A stretch of 64,000 nt of DNA, from positions 1 through 64,000 of the forward strand of contig NZ_FNIX01000016.1 in NCBI RefSeq assembly GCF_900104175.1, given 5' to 3'. The notes under the pieces are model-generated. The model saw nothing but the letters and a program-made list of their open reading frames with translations. It made no database searches and was not told where the DNA came from. Both the position numbers and the translations under genes were made by a program. Positions 34,065 to 42,549 of this stretch are shown here, piece after piece (the stretch's first letter is position 1; every line of letters begins with the position of its first letter). The stretch comes from Lentzea jiangxiensis. Its GTDB lineage: Bacteria > Actinomycetota > Actinomycetes > Mycobacteriales > Pseudonocardiaceae.

Positions 34065-35125
34065 TCGTACTCCTTGTGGCCGGCGACGATCGAGCGCGCG
34101 ATGGCGTTCACGACGAAGGTCAGCACGAACAGCACCAGACCGGCGGCGATGTAGGCGCCGGCCGAGCGCGGGTCGTTGAACTCCGGTGCGGCCAGCGCGA
34201 TCTTCGAGGCGAAGGTGGCACCGCCGTCGAAGAGCGACCAGCCGAACGCCGAGGTCGCCGTGCTCAGGATGATCATGACCGCGATGGTCTCGCCGAGCGC
34301 GCGGCCGAGGCCGAGCATCGAGGCGCTGACGTACCCCGCCTTGCCGAACGGCAGGACGGTCGTGCGGACGACCTCCCACTTGGTCGCGCCGAGCGCGATG
34401 GCGCCCTCGACGTGCATCGTGGGCGTGCGTTCGAAGACCTCGCGGCTGACGGCCGTGATGATCGGCAGGATCATCACCGCGACGACGATGCCCGCGGTGA
34501 AGACGGTGGCGCCGAGCTGCAGGTTCACGTTGCCCTTGGCGAACAGCGGGAACCAGCCGAGGTTGTCGACCAGCCACTGCGACACCGGGTAGAGCTCCGG
34601 ACCCAGCACGAACAGGCCCCACAGGCCGAAGACGATCGAGGGGACCGCGGCGAGCAGGTCGATGACGTACGCGAACGGCCGGGCGAGCTTGCGCGGCGCG
34701 TACTGCGTGAGGAACAGGGCGATGCCCAGCGCGATCGGCATGGCGATCAGCAGCGCCAGGATCGAGACGACAACGGTGACCAGCAGCAGGTCGAGGATGC
34801 CGAACCGCAGGTCCTCCGGGTTCGAGGTGTTCCACTCGCGGCTGGTCAGGAAGTTGACGTTGTCCAGCCCGAGCGACGGGATCGCCTGCACGATGAGGAA
34901 CAGGCCGATCGCACCGATGAGCGCGACGATGAAGACACCGGATCCCGTCGCCAGGCCGCGGAAGATGCGGTCACCGGGCCGAACGTGCGGTGCCTTTGGG
35001 GTTTCTGGAGCTTCCGGTGTCGGGGGAATCGGAGCCTCCGAGGCGTGGGGAGCAGCCGCGACGCCCCGCTCCGCTCCGGGTTCACCGGAGCGGGCGGGGC
35101 GCCTGGCCACGACGGGATCGTTCAT
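34061..35125 (-). CDS. pstC: Phosphate ABC transporter permease PstC
   Basis: This 354-residue permease has a Pro/Glu-rich cytoplasmic N-terminus of about 50 residues, then six membrane segments and the EAA loop EGAIALGATKWEVVRTTVLP. MLGLGRALGETIAVMII is the conserved penultimate segment. It pairs with PstA. It lies 33 bases after pstS in the operon. Confidence 0.96.
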   Translation of the reverse strand: MNDPVVARRPARSGEPGAERGVAAAPHASEAPIPPTPEAPETPKAPHVRPGDRIFRGLATGSGVFIVALIGAIGLFLIVQAIPSLGLDNVNFLTSREWNTSNPEDLRFGILDLLLVTVVVSILALLIAMPIALGIALFLTQYAPRKLARPFAYVIDLLAAVPSIVFGLWGLFVLGPELYPVSQWLVDNLGWFPLFAKGNVNLQLGATVFTAGIVVAVMILPIITAVSREVFERTPTMHVEGAIALGATKWEVVRTTVLPFGKAGYVSASMLGLGRALGETIAVMIILSTATSAFGWSLFDGGATFASKIALAAPEFNDPRSAGAYIAAGLVLFVLTFVVNAIARSIVAGHKEYE

Positions 35126-35158
35126 CGCGTCAGCGTTGGTCGAAGTGTCGCATCAAGC

Positions 35159-36271
35159 TCAGGCGATCGCCTTCACCGCGGTCAGCAGCTTCTCCTGGAA
35201 CGCCTTGGGCAGCGGCACGTAGCCGGCCTCGGCGAGCTGCGCCTGGCCCGAGGTGGCGGCGACGGTCAGGAACGCCTTGACGGCCTTCGCGGTGTCGGCG
35301 TCGTAGCCCTTGGAGCAGACGATCTCGTAGGTCGCGAGGAGCAGCGGGTACGCACCGGCGGCCTTGGAGCCGTAGATCGAGTCGAGGTCGAGGACGAGGT
35401 CGTTGCCCTTGCCCTTGACCTTGGCCTCGTCGATCGCCTTGCCGGCCGACTCGGCGGTCAGCTCGACGGCGCCGGCACCGGAGTCGATCTTGGCGATCGA
35501 CAGCTTGTTGTCCTGCGCGAACGACCACTCGACGTAGGTGATCGCACCGTCGATGGAGCCGACGGCCTGCGCGACACCGGCGGACTTCTCCTTGCCCTCG
35601 CCGACACCGCCCTTGAACTGCTTGCCGTCACCCTTGGTCCAGCCACCGGCGACCTTGAGGTACTTCTGGAAGTTGTCGGTGGTGCCCGACTCGTCCGAGC
35701 GGTAGACGACCGCGATGTCCTTGTCCGGCAGGGTCGCGGAGCCGTTCAGCGCCTTGATGGCCGGGTCGTTCCACTTCTTGACCGCACCGGAGAAGATCGC
35801 GGCGGTGGTCTTGGCGTCCAGCACGAGGCTGTCCACACCGGACACCTTGTAGCCGATGGCGACGGGGCCGAAGACCAGCGGGAGGTTCCACGCCGGGTTG
35901 CTCTGGCAGCGCTTGGCGGCGGCCTCGGTCTCGGCGCCTTCCTTGAGGGCGGAGTCCGAACCACCGAAGTCAACCTGGCCGGCGTTGAAGTTCTTCACGC
36001 CCGCACCGGAGCCGGAGGGGTTGTACGCGAGGTCCACACCGGGGCAGGCGGCCTGGTAGGCCTGGACGAACGCGTCGACCGCGTTCTTCTGCGCGGAGGA
36101 GCCCTCAGCGTTGAGCTTGGTCTTGCCACCGCACTCGACCGGGACAGAGGCAGCGTTCGACGTGGTGTTGGTGCCACCCGTCGGCGCGTTGTTGTCACTG
36201 CCACATGCACCGAGCAGCAGCGCGCTGGCCGCGACGAGGCCGAGCACGGCACCGTGCCGCTGGATCTTCAC
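35159..36271 (-). CDS. pstS: Phosphate-binding lipoprotein PstS
   Basis: This 370-residue lipoprotein captures phosphate outside the membrane. The signal peptide ends in a lipobox LLLGAC at about residue 22. Phosphate-contact regions are visible as NAEGSSAQKNAVDAF, NPSGSGAG and RSDESGTTDNFQKYL. It leads the leftward pstSCAB operon. Two GGTGAAC repeats spaced 11 bases upstream indicate PhoP control. Confidence 0.97.
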   Translation of the reverse strand: MKIQRHGAVLGLVAASALLLGACGSDNNAPTGGTNTTSNAASVPVECGGKTKLNAEGSSAQKNAVDAFVQAYQAACPGVDLAYNPSGSGAGVKNFNAGQVDFGGSDSALKEGAETEAAAKRCQSNPAWNLPLVFGPVAIGYKVSGVDSLVLDAKTTAAIFSGAVKKWNDPAIKALNGSATLPDKDIAVVYRSDESGTTDNFQKYLKVAGGWTKGDGKQFKGGVGEGKEKSAGVAQAVGSIDGAITYVEWSFAQDNKLSIAKIDSGAGAVELTAESAGKAIDEAKVKGKGNDLVLDLDSIYGSKAAGAYPLLLATYEIVCSKGYDADTAKAVKAFLTVAATSGQAQLAEAGYVPLPKAFQEKLLTAVKAIA

Positions 36272-36371
36272 CTTGGTCCTCCACCTTGCGGAAAGCAGTA
36301 GCGGTTTCGCGACGGACCCCGCCGCTCGCTACGGAAGGTAGGTAGCCAGAGTGGACAACCCACCTAGACAG

Positions 36372-36389
36372 GGTGAACGGGAGGTGAAC
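36372..36389 (-). promoter_or_regulatory. PHO box upstream of pstS
   Basis: GGTGAAC occurs at 36372-36378 and 36383-36389 (GTTCACC direct repeats on the pstS strand, 11-base period). This is the canonical PhoP-binding layout in actinobacteria. It lies about 100 bases upstream of the pstS start. The rest of 36272-36470 shows no gene. Confidence 0.8.
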
Positions 36390-36470
36390 ACCGAACGGGA
36401 AGTGACGGGTCACACGGCCGAAAGAGTGACTGCGTGACCAGCGCGTATGCGTTTTGTGACGGTACGTTGA

Positions 36471-37346
36471 CTACCGGGCGTACTGGACGTCGGCGTCCCA
36501 CAGGGTGAAGCCGAGCTTCGTGTAGACCCGGACCGCGGCCGCGTTGTCCGCCTCGACGTAGAGCATGACTTCCTTGACGCCCTGTTCGCGCAGGTGGCGC
36601 AGGCCCGCGAGGGTCAGCGCCCTGCCGAGACCACCGCCCTGCCTGTCCGGGTCGACGCCCACGACGTAGACCTCGCCCAGCTCGGGCGTGTGCAGCTTCG
36701 TCCAGTGGAAGCCCGCCAGCGTGCCGTCGCCGTCGAACGCCAGGAGGAATCCCTCGGGGTCGAACCAGTCCTCTTCTTCTTTGGCGCGGACGTCCTCGAT
36801 CGACATGGAGCCCTGCTCGGGGTGCCAGTCGAACGCGCGGTGGTTCACGTAGACGACCGCGGCCTCGTCCCGGCCGGGCACGAACGGCCGGATGGTGATG
36901 CCCGCGGGCAGTTCGGGCTCCGGCAGGTCGTTCTCGACGCGCAGCCGCATCCGCAGCAGCTCGCGCACCTTGCGGAAGCCGAGTTTGGCCGCCAGCTTCT
37001 CGGCGTCCGGGTGGCCGCCGTGCGCCCAGATGCGCAGCGACTCCTGGGGCAGCGCCTTGACCAGCGCCTCGCCCACGCCCTGATGGCGGTGCTTCGGGTG
37101 CACGGCGAGCTCGGCGACCTTGTTGCCGCCGGAGTCGCCGGCCAGGTCGACGTGCGCGTACCCGGCGAGCTCGCCGTTCAGGTGCGCGAGGAGGTGGCGG
37201 CTGCCCAGCGCGCCGGGACGCATCCTCAGCCGCACGGCCTCGCCGACCGGGGCCACGCCGTCGGTGCTCCCGGCCGCCTCCAGCAGCCCCGTCACCTCGG
37301 CGGCCTGGTCGGCCGCCAGCTCCTCGAACCAGCTCAGTTGCGCCAC
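36471..37346 (-). CDS. mshD: Mycothiol synthase MshD
   Basis: This 291-residue protein consists of two GNAT acetyltransferase domains. It acetylates Cys-GlcN-Ins in the last step of mycothiol synthesis. The acetyl-CoA loops are HPKHRHQGVGEALVKAL in the N-terminal domain and DPDRQGGGLGRALTLAGL in the C-terminal one. The length agrees with MshD. The neighbour is the GlnR-type regulator (10-base gap, same strand), the common actinobacterial order. Confidence 0.93.
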   Translation of the reverse strand: MAQLSWFEELAADQAAEVTGLLEAAGSTDGVAPVGEAVRLRMRPGALGSRHLLAHLNGELAGYAHVDLAGDSGGNKVAELAVHPKHRHQGVGEALVKALPQESLRIWAHGGHPDAEKLAAKLGFRKVRELLRMRLRVENDLPEPELPAGITIRPFVPGRDEAAVVYVNHRAFDWHPEQGSMSIEDVRAKEEEDWFDPEGFLLAFDGDGTLAGFHWTKLHTPELGEVYVVGVDPDRQGGGLGRALTLAGLRHLREQGVKEVMLYVEADNAAAVRVYTKLGFTLWDADVQYAR

Positions 37347-37356
37347 ACAGGCGAAC

Positions 37357-38118
37357 CTACCGCGCGATCAAACGATCATCCAGGACGCGGGCGGAGTCGT
37401 CGATCTCCACCTCGGCGACGTCGGCGGGGCGACGGGACGAACCGGGACGCGGCGGGCGGACGAACTTGTAGCCCACGTTGCGGACCGTGCCGATCAGCGC
37501 CTCGTGCTCGGGGCCGAGCTTGGCGCGCAGCCGTCGCACGTGGACGTCGACCGTCCGGGTGCCGCCGAAGAAGTCGTAGCCCCAGACCTCCTGCAGCAGC
37601 TGCGCGCGGGTGAACACCCGGCCCGCGTGCTGCGCGAGGTACTTGAGCAGCTCGAACTCCTTGTAGGTGAGGTCGAGCGGGCGGCCCTTCAGGCGCGCGG
37701 TGTAGGTGGCCTCGTCGATCACGAGGTCGCCGAGCTGCAGCGCGCCGTCGCCACCGGGCGCCGTCGTGCCGCGGCGCGAGCGCACCAGGCGCAGGCGGGC
37801 GTCGACCTCGGCCGGACCGGAGTTCGGCAGCAGGATCTCGTCGACCGACCAGTCGGAGTTCACCGCGACGAGGCCGCCCTCGGTGACCACGGCCACCACG
37901 GGGACGTCCACGCCGGACGAGTCGAGCAGGCGGCACAGCGACCGGGCGCCGACGAGGTCGGTGCGGGCGTCCACCAGCACGATGTCGTGCGGGCCGGCTT
38001 CGAGGAGCGCGGAGACCTCCGGGCGCAGCGGCCGCACGGCGTGGGGGAGCAGAGCCAGTGCGGGCAGCACCGCCTCGGGGTCCGGGTCTGTCGTCAGCAG
38101 AAGCACGTCGATGCTCAT
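37357..38118 (-). CDS. glnR: GlnR-type orphan response regulator
   Basis: This 253-residue OmpR-type regulator has an N-terminal receiver-like domain (MSIDVLLLTTDPDPEAVLPA, with IVLVDARTDLVG around the usual Asp) and a C-terminal winged helix (LDLTYKEFELLKYLAQHAG, GGTRTVDVHVRRLRAKLG). It has no partner kinase, and the receiver lacks a typical acidic pocket, as known for GlnR. GlnR controls nitrogen assimilation in actinobacteria and is commonly next to mshD. A ~25-residue C-terminal extension is acidic. Confidence 0.85.
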   Translation of the reverse strand: MSIDVLLLTTDPDPEAVLPALALLPHAVRPLRPEVSALLEAGPHDIVLVDARTDLVGARSLCRLLDSSGVDVPVVAVVTEGGLVAVNSDWSVDEILLPNSGPAEVDARLRLVRSRRGTTAPGGDGALQLGDLVIDEATYTARLKGRPLDLTYKEFELLKYLAQHAGRVFTRAQLLQEVWGYDFFGGTRTVDVHVRRLRAKLGPEHEALIGTVRNVGYKFVRPPRPGSSRRPADVAEVEIDDSARVLDDRLIAR

Positions 38119-38278
38119 CGCGGCGCCCTCCAATTCGGCCGTGGTCAGGTCACCTCGACCAGACCAGCGGCGTACGGTGACCGGGCCCCGTTGCCTGCGG
38201 ATGACGGAGACGATACCTGTGCACCCCGAGAAAGTCCCAGGTCGAGAAGCCGTGCTCACACTTGTTTCCACAGACGTC

Positions 38279-39016
38279 ATGCCTGTTACATCCATGTCAC
38301 ACGACGGAGTGCGCCTGCACGGCGTCCACCACAGGGGCGACGGCGACCTCGCTTTCGTTGTGGGACACGGGTTCACGAACAACGTGCGCAAGCCGTACGT
38401 GGCGCGGGTGCTGGCCCGGCTGGCCCGCCGGGCAGGGGTCGTCGCTTTCGACTTCCGCGGCCACGGACGCTCCGGCGGCCGCTCCACGGTCGGTGCCGAC
38501 GAGGTCCACGACGTCGAGACGGCCGTGCTCAAGGCGCGCGAGCTCGGGTACTCGAAGGTCGCCACGATCGGGTTCTCGATGGGCGCCTCGATCGTGCTCC
38601 GGCACGCCGCTCTCGGCGCCACCAGGCCGGACGCCGTCGTCTCGGTGAGCGGGCCCGCCCGGTGGTGGTCCCGGGAGACCGCTCCCATGCGCCGGGTGCA
38701 CTGGCTGCTGGAGCAGCCGCACGGCAAGCTCGCGGCGCGGGCGATGGGGGTTCGGCTCGGCGGCAGCTGGGTACAGGCGCCGGAGAGTCCGCTGGAGGTG
38801 GTCGCCCGCATCACGCCCACCCCACTGCTGATCGTGCACGGTGACCTGGACCACTATTTCTCCGTGGAGCACGCCAGGTCGCTGCACCGCGCGTCCTGCG
38901 GACATGCCGAGTTGTGGATCGAACCCGGCATGCGGCACGCGGAGTCGGCGGCGACTCCTGACCTGGTAGACCGGATGGCGACCTGGATCGCCGGCAACGT
39001 CGAGGACGAGGGATGA
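38279..39016 (+). CDS. Alpha/beta hydrolase
   Basis: This 245-residue protein has a nucleophile elbow GFSMGAS, an acid in HGDLDHYF and a catalytic His in GMRHAES, forming a complete Ser-Asp-His triad. The substrate is unknown; the family includes esterases and lipases. The oxyanion region is VVGHGFTNN. The ATG at 38279 is chosen; a GTG at 38252 is possible. It is divergent from glnR and overlaps the LmeA-like gene by 4 bases. Confidence 0.88.
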   Translation: MPVTSMSHDGVRLHGVHHRGDGDLAFVVGHGFTNNVRKPYVARVLARLARRAGVVAFDFRGHGRSGGRSTVGADEVHDVETAVLKARELGYSKVATIGFSMGASIVLRHAALGATRPDAVVSVSGPARWWSRETAPMRRVHWLLEQPHGKLAARAMGVRLGGSWVQAPESPLEVVARITPTPLLIVHGDLDHYFSVEHARSLHRASCGHAELWIEPGMRHAESAATPDLVDRMATWIAGNVEDEG

Positions 39017-39831
39017 CTGCGCACACTCCTGCACGGCCGCGGAAGAAGAAGTCTCGGCGCGGGAAGTTCCTCGTCATCACGGTGATCGTCCTGGGCGTCC
39101 TGCTCGTGGCGGCCGACTTCGCGCTGGCCGCGGCGGGCGAGTACCAGATCGCCCAGCGGATGCGGGAGAAGCTGCAGCTCAGCGAGGACCCGTCGGTGCG
39201 CATCAACGGCTTCCCGTTCACGCTGCAGGCGTTGCGCGGCGACTACCAGCACGTGGAGATCCGCGCGTACGGCGTGCCGATCCGCAACGAGCAGCAGGGC
39301 GTCGACCTGCGCGACCTCGACGTCGAGGCGGACCTGCTGCACACCCGCGTCGAGCTGGCGGACCTGCTGGCGGGCAACGTCTCCAAGGCGACCATCGACA
39401 CCGTCAAGGGCAGCGTCCGGATCAAGGCGCTCGACCTCAACCGGCTGGCGAACCAGGTGACGCCGTTCGACAAGCTCTCGATCGAACCGGACAACCGCGC
39501 CGCGGTACCGGCACCGGCGAACCCGGCGGCCCCGAAGACGACGGCCGCGATCAAGCTCTCCGGCGAGACCAACGTCGCCGGCAAGGTCGTCACGCTCACC
39601 GCGTACGGCCAGATCGCGCTGGTCAGCGGTTCGATCCAGATCAACATCGACGACATCGAGCTGAACGACGCCTCGCTCAAGCAGATCGTCCCGCAGCTCC
39701 GCCAGGCGCTCGCGATCAAGATCGACCCCGGCACGCTGCCGTTCGGCGCGACGCCCACCGCCGTCGAGGTGGAGAGCGGTTCGTTCAAGCTGTCCGGCGA
39801 GATCGCGGACGTACCGCTGGTCCAGCGATGA
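39013..39831 (+). CDS. LmeA-like phospholipid-binding protein (DUF2993)
   Basis: This 272-residue protein has a Lys/Arg-rich N-terminus and one membrane helix (FLVITVIVLGVLLVAADFAL), then a DUF2993 domain, which in mycobacterial LmeA binds phospholipid and supports lipomannan elongation. Conserved stretches are RINGFPFTLQALRGDYQ and a late VEVESGSFKLSG. It lies between the hydrolase and the thioredoxin-like gene, overlapping both by 4 bases. Confidence 0.85.
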   Translation: MTAHTPARPRKKKSRRGKFLVITVIVLGVLLVAADFALAAAGEYQIAQRMREKLQLSEDPSVRINGFPFTLQALRGDYQHVEIRAYGVPIRNEQQGVDLRDLDVEADLLHTRVELADLLAGNVSKATIDTVKGSVRIKALDLNRLANQVTPFDKLSIEPDNRAAVPAPANPAAPKTTAAIKLSGETNVAGKVVTLTAYGQIALVSGSIQINIDDIELNDASLKQIVPQLRQALAIKIDPGTLPFGATPTAVEVESGSFKLSGEIADVPLVQR

Positions 39832-40238
39832 CAGGGGCGTGGGCGCTGCTGGGCGCGGTGGCCGTGGCCGGCGCGATCGGTGTGCTGCTCAAGCTCCGCG
39901 AGGGCCGCATCTCCCACCGCGCCCAGCCGTCGGCCGACCTGCCCGCTCCCGTGCGCGACCTGCTCGCGCCGGGGGTGACGCTGGTCCAGCTCTCCACGAC
40001 GTTCTGCGCGCCGTGCCGGCACGCGAAGGTGGTCCTGCGCGACCTGGCCGACCGCGTCGACGGCCTCACGCACGCCGAACTGGACGTCACGAACCTCCCC
40101 GAGGTCGCCTCGCGCCTGGGCGTCATGCGCACCCCCACGACGCTCGCCCTGACGGCCGACGGCACCGAGGTGCTGCGAGTCGGCGGCGTGCCGAAACGCG
40201 ACTCGTTGCTCGAGGCCCTGCGCCCGCACCTGCGCTGA
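39828..40238 (+). CDS. Thioredoxin-fold protein
   Basis: This 136-residue protein has an N-terminal membrane helix (AWALLGAVAVAGAIGVLL) and a thioredoxin fold with the active site TFCAPCRHAKV (C-x-x-C) and the cis-Pro segment MRTPTTLAL. It probably reduces or relays disulfides outside the membrane. It overlaps the LmeA-like gene by 4 bases and precedes the cysteine-rich leader of the sulfur operon. Confidence 0.88.
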   Translation: MTGAWALLGAVAVAGAIGVLLKLREGRISHRAQPSADLPAPVRDLLAPGVTLVQLSTTFCAPCRHAKVVLRDLADRVDGLTHAELDVTNLPEVASRLGVMRTPTTLALTADGTEVLRVGGVPKRDSLLEALRPHLR

Positions 40239-40317
40239 GCCGGTCGGGTGAACCTGCGTTGTTCCACCAGATGGACATACCTCCCGCACCGAGGGATTGA
40301 GGGCTACCCTCGCTGGC

Positions 40318-40395
40318 ATGACCATGCTGCTCACGAAGCGACGCGCGGTTGACCTGTGCCGCGTGCGCAGCAGCCTGTGTCGCACGACGAGCTGA
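40318..40395 (+). CDS. Cysteine-containing leader peptide
   Basis: This 25-residue open frame reads MTMLLTKRRAVDLCRVRSSL and then a second Cys and a Thr/Ser end. It lies 72 bases upstream of the DUF4395 gene. Short leaders of the DLCRV-type precede sulfur genes in many actinobacteria and are annotated as putative leader peptides. They are thought to sense cysteine supply during translation. Too short to have a standalone function. Confidence 0.8.
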   Translation: MTMLLTKRRAVDLCRVRSSLCRTTS

Positions 40396-40467
40396 CCCGG
40401 GCCGCTTGACGCCCGTCAGCCACCTCTGCCGGACTGAATCCACTCGTCCGTCTGCCCGGAGGTCGTC

Positions 40468-40905
40468 GTGCCCAAGGACAACCCTGTAGACCCGCGCGGA
40501 CCGCGCTTCTCCGCCTGGATGACCACCGTCGTCCTCGCGATCGTGCTGCTCACCGGCTGGTGGCGTCTCCTCGCCGCCCAGACGGTGCTCTTCGCGATGT
40601 GCGCGTTCATCTCGCTGAGGCTCAACCCGTGGGGTCACGTCTACCGCTACGCGATCCAACCGCGCCTGACCCCGACCACCGAACGCGAGGAAGCCGCCCC
40701 GCTGCGGTTCGCGCAAGGCGTCGGGTTCGTGTTCGCCCTGATCGGCACCCTCGGCTACGCCACCGGCCTCACCACGCTCGGCATGGTGGCCACCGGTTTC
40801 GCACTGGTCGCCGCGCTGCTGAACGCGACGCTCGGCCTGTGCCTCGGGTGCGAGGTGTACCTGCTGCTGCGCAGGCACGTGCCTGCCCTCGCTCGACCGC
40901 AATAG
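40468..40905 (+). CDS. DUF4395 membrane protein
   Basis: This 145-residue protein has four hydrophobic segments and matches DUF4395: PVDPRGPRFSAWMTTVVL at the start, RLNPWGHVYRYAIQPRL in the middle, and the conserved CLGCEVYLLLRR near the end, with a CxxC pair facing a membrane surface. The family often accompanies thiosulfate sulfurtransferase genes and may handle sulfur or electrons. It starts at a GTG between the leader peptide and cysA. Confidence 0.85.
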   Translation: MPKDNPVDPRGPRFSAWMTTVVLAIVLLTGWWRLLAAQTVLFAMCAFISLRLNPWGHVYRYAIQPRLTPTTEREEAAPLRFAQGVGFVFALIGTLGYATGLTTLGMVATGFALVAALLNATLGLCLGCEVYLLLRRHVPALARPQ

Positions 40906-40933
40906 ACACGCACTACTACAGGAGCAACTTCCC

Positions 40934-41779
40934 ATGAGCCGTGAGAACGTGCTGGTCTCGGCCGCCTGGTCCGAGGAGAACCTCCAGACGCCCGGCGTCG
41001 TGTTCGCGGAGGTCGACGAGGACACCACCGCGTACGACGGCGGCCACATCCCCGGAGCCGTGAAGATCGACTGGAAGAACGACCTCCAGGACCCGGTCCG
41101 CCGCGACTTCGTCGACCGCGAGGGCTTCGAGAAGCTGCTCTCGGCCAAGGGCATCTCCAACGACGACACCGTCATCCTCTACGGCGGCAACAACAACTGG
41201 TTCGCGGCCTACGCGTACTGGTACTTCAAGCTCTACGGCCACCAGAACGTGAAGCTGCTCGACGGCGGCCGCAAGAAGTGGGAGCTCGACGGCCGTCCCC
41301 TCGACAAGGAAGAGGTGACCCGCCCCGCGACCTCGTACCAGGCGCAGGAGCAGGACCTCTCGATCCGCGCGTTCCGCGACGAGGTCGTCGAGGCCATCGG
41401 CAACAAGAACCTCGTCGACGTCCGCTCCCCCGACGAGTTCTCCGGCAAGCTCCTGGCCCCGGCCCACCTCCCGCAGGAGCAGGCGCAGCGAGGCGGCCAC
41501 ATCCCGTCCGCCGTCAACGTCCCGTGGTCGAAGGCGGCCAACGAGGACGGCACCTTCAAGTCCGACGAGGAGCTCCGCGAACTGTACGCCGAGGCGGGCT
41601 TCGACGGCAGCCGCAAGACCATCGCGTACTGCCGCATCGGCGAGCGCTCCTCGCACACCTGGTTCGCCCTGCGCGAGCTGCTCGGCCACGAAGACGTCAA
41701 GAACTACGACGGTTCTTGGACGGAGTACGGCTCGCTGATCGGCGTGCCGATCGAGCTCGGTTCCGGCAAGGAGTCCTGA
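40934..41779 (+). CDS. cysA: Thiosulfate sulfurtransferase (rhodanese-type) CysA
   Basis: This 281-residue protein has two rhodanese domains. The active-site Cys lies in the C-terminal one in YCRIGERSSHTWFAL. It moves the sulfane sulfur of thiosulfate to acceptors such as cyanide or thiols. The N-terminal domain holds YDGGHIPGAVKIDWKNDL. It is followed by sseC with a one-base ATGA overlap. Length and motif are typical of CysA2/SseA of Mycobacterium. Confidence 0.92.
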   Translation: MSRENVLVSAAWSEENLQTPGVVFAEVDEDTTAYDGGHIPGAVKIDWKNDLQDPVRRDFVDREGFEKLLSAKGISNDDTVILYGGNNNWFAAYAYWYFKLYGHQNVKLLDGGRKKWELDGRPLDKEEVTRPATSYQAQEQDLSIRAFRDEVVEAIGNKNLVDVRSPDEFSGKLLAPAHLPQEQAQRGGHIPSAVNVPWSKAANEDGTFKSDEELRELYAEAGFDGSRKTIAYCRIGERSSHTWFALRELLGHEDVKNYDGSWTEYGSLIGVPIELGSGKES

Positions 41780-42078
41780 TGACCAACGGATGTGGAGCTC
41801 CCGCCCAGGGCGGCTCGATCGACGTCTCGACCACGGAGACGGTCCTCGAGGGCAAGGTCCTCTCCGAGGGCACCCCGGTGGGCGGCGCCTTCGTCCGCCT
41901 GCTGGACTCGACCGGCGAGTTCACCGCGGAGGTGGTCACCTCCCCCGAGGGCGACTTCCGCTTCTTCGCCGCCCCCGGCAGCTGGACCGTCCGCGCCCTG
42001 CACCGCACGGGCAACGGCCAGGCCGACGTGTCGGCCTCCGGCCCCGGCGTCCACGCGGTGGAGATCGCGGTCGCGTAG
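41779..42078 (+). CDS. sseC: SseC/DUF1416 family protein
   Basis: This 99-residue protein matches DUF1416 (SseC): starts TNGCGAPAQGG, has VGGAFVRLLDSTGEF and ends HAVEIAV, a beta-sandwich-like domain. In mycobacteria it is always next to the rhodanese gene and is presumed to take part in sulfur handling. The ATG overlaps the cysA stop (ATGA). A terminator hairpin follows. Confidence 0.92.
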   Translation: MTNGCGAPAQGGSIDVSTTETVLEGKVLSEGTPVGGAFVRLLDSTGEFTAEVVTSPEGDFRFFAAPGSWTVRALHRTGNGQADVSASGPGVHAVEIAVA

Positions 42079-42099
42079 TCAGACCTGATCGGCAGGGCG

Positions 42100-42132
42100 A
42101 AGGCCCCGGCGGTGACTCACCGCCGGGGCCTT
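42100..42132 (+). terminator. Terminator of the cysA-sseC operon
   Basis: A 14-bp perfect stem (AAGGCCCCGGCGGT, 42100-42113, with ACCGCCGGGGCCTT, 42119-42132) encloses a 5-base loop. It begins 22 bases after the sseC stop. The following 42133-42450 has hairpins such as CGCCGGGGC/GCCCCGGCG, but no gene I can support. Confidence 0.85.
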
Positions 42133-42450
42133 CCCACGTCCGGGGCGGAGTGGGGCGCGGCCGGGCAGGGCGAGAGGCGCGGCAGGGGCACGCCGGGGCT
42201 CGCTCCGCCCCGGCGCGTGACGAAGCCACCCCACCAACGCAAGAACCAACGCAACAGCAAGCCGCCCAACGCACCAGGCGTGCCATCAACCCGCCAACGG
42301 CGCCGGCCAGGCTTTGGACCAGATCGGCGGGGTCCGGGGCGGAGCCCCGCTCCTGGAACAGGCACCCGACAACACAACGCGACCACGCGGGCCCGGTGTC
42401 CTCCACCACCACAACCCTGCACGTCAAACCAGCCGGGATATCCTCATCCC

Positions 42451-42549
42451 GTGGAACACATCTTCACCGGACTCCTGGTGCTAGTGACGATCGCCATCAC
42501 GTGGTTCGCCGGCTACGTCGTCTACCGCCTCTACTCCGACCAGCGATGA
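42451..42549 (+). CDS. 32-residue single-pass membrane protein
   Basis: This tiny open frame starts at a GTG (42451) and encodes one membrane helix: IFTGLLVLVTIAITWFAGY, then VVYRLYSDQR. Its stop overlaps the next gene start by 4 bases, which supports translation. Membrane miniproteins of this size often attach to a larger partner. The function is unknown. Confidence 0.55.
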   Translation: MEHIFTGLLVLVTIAITWFAGYVVYRLYSDQR

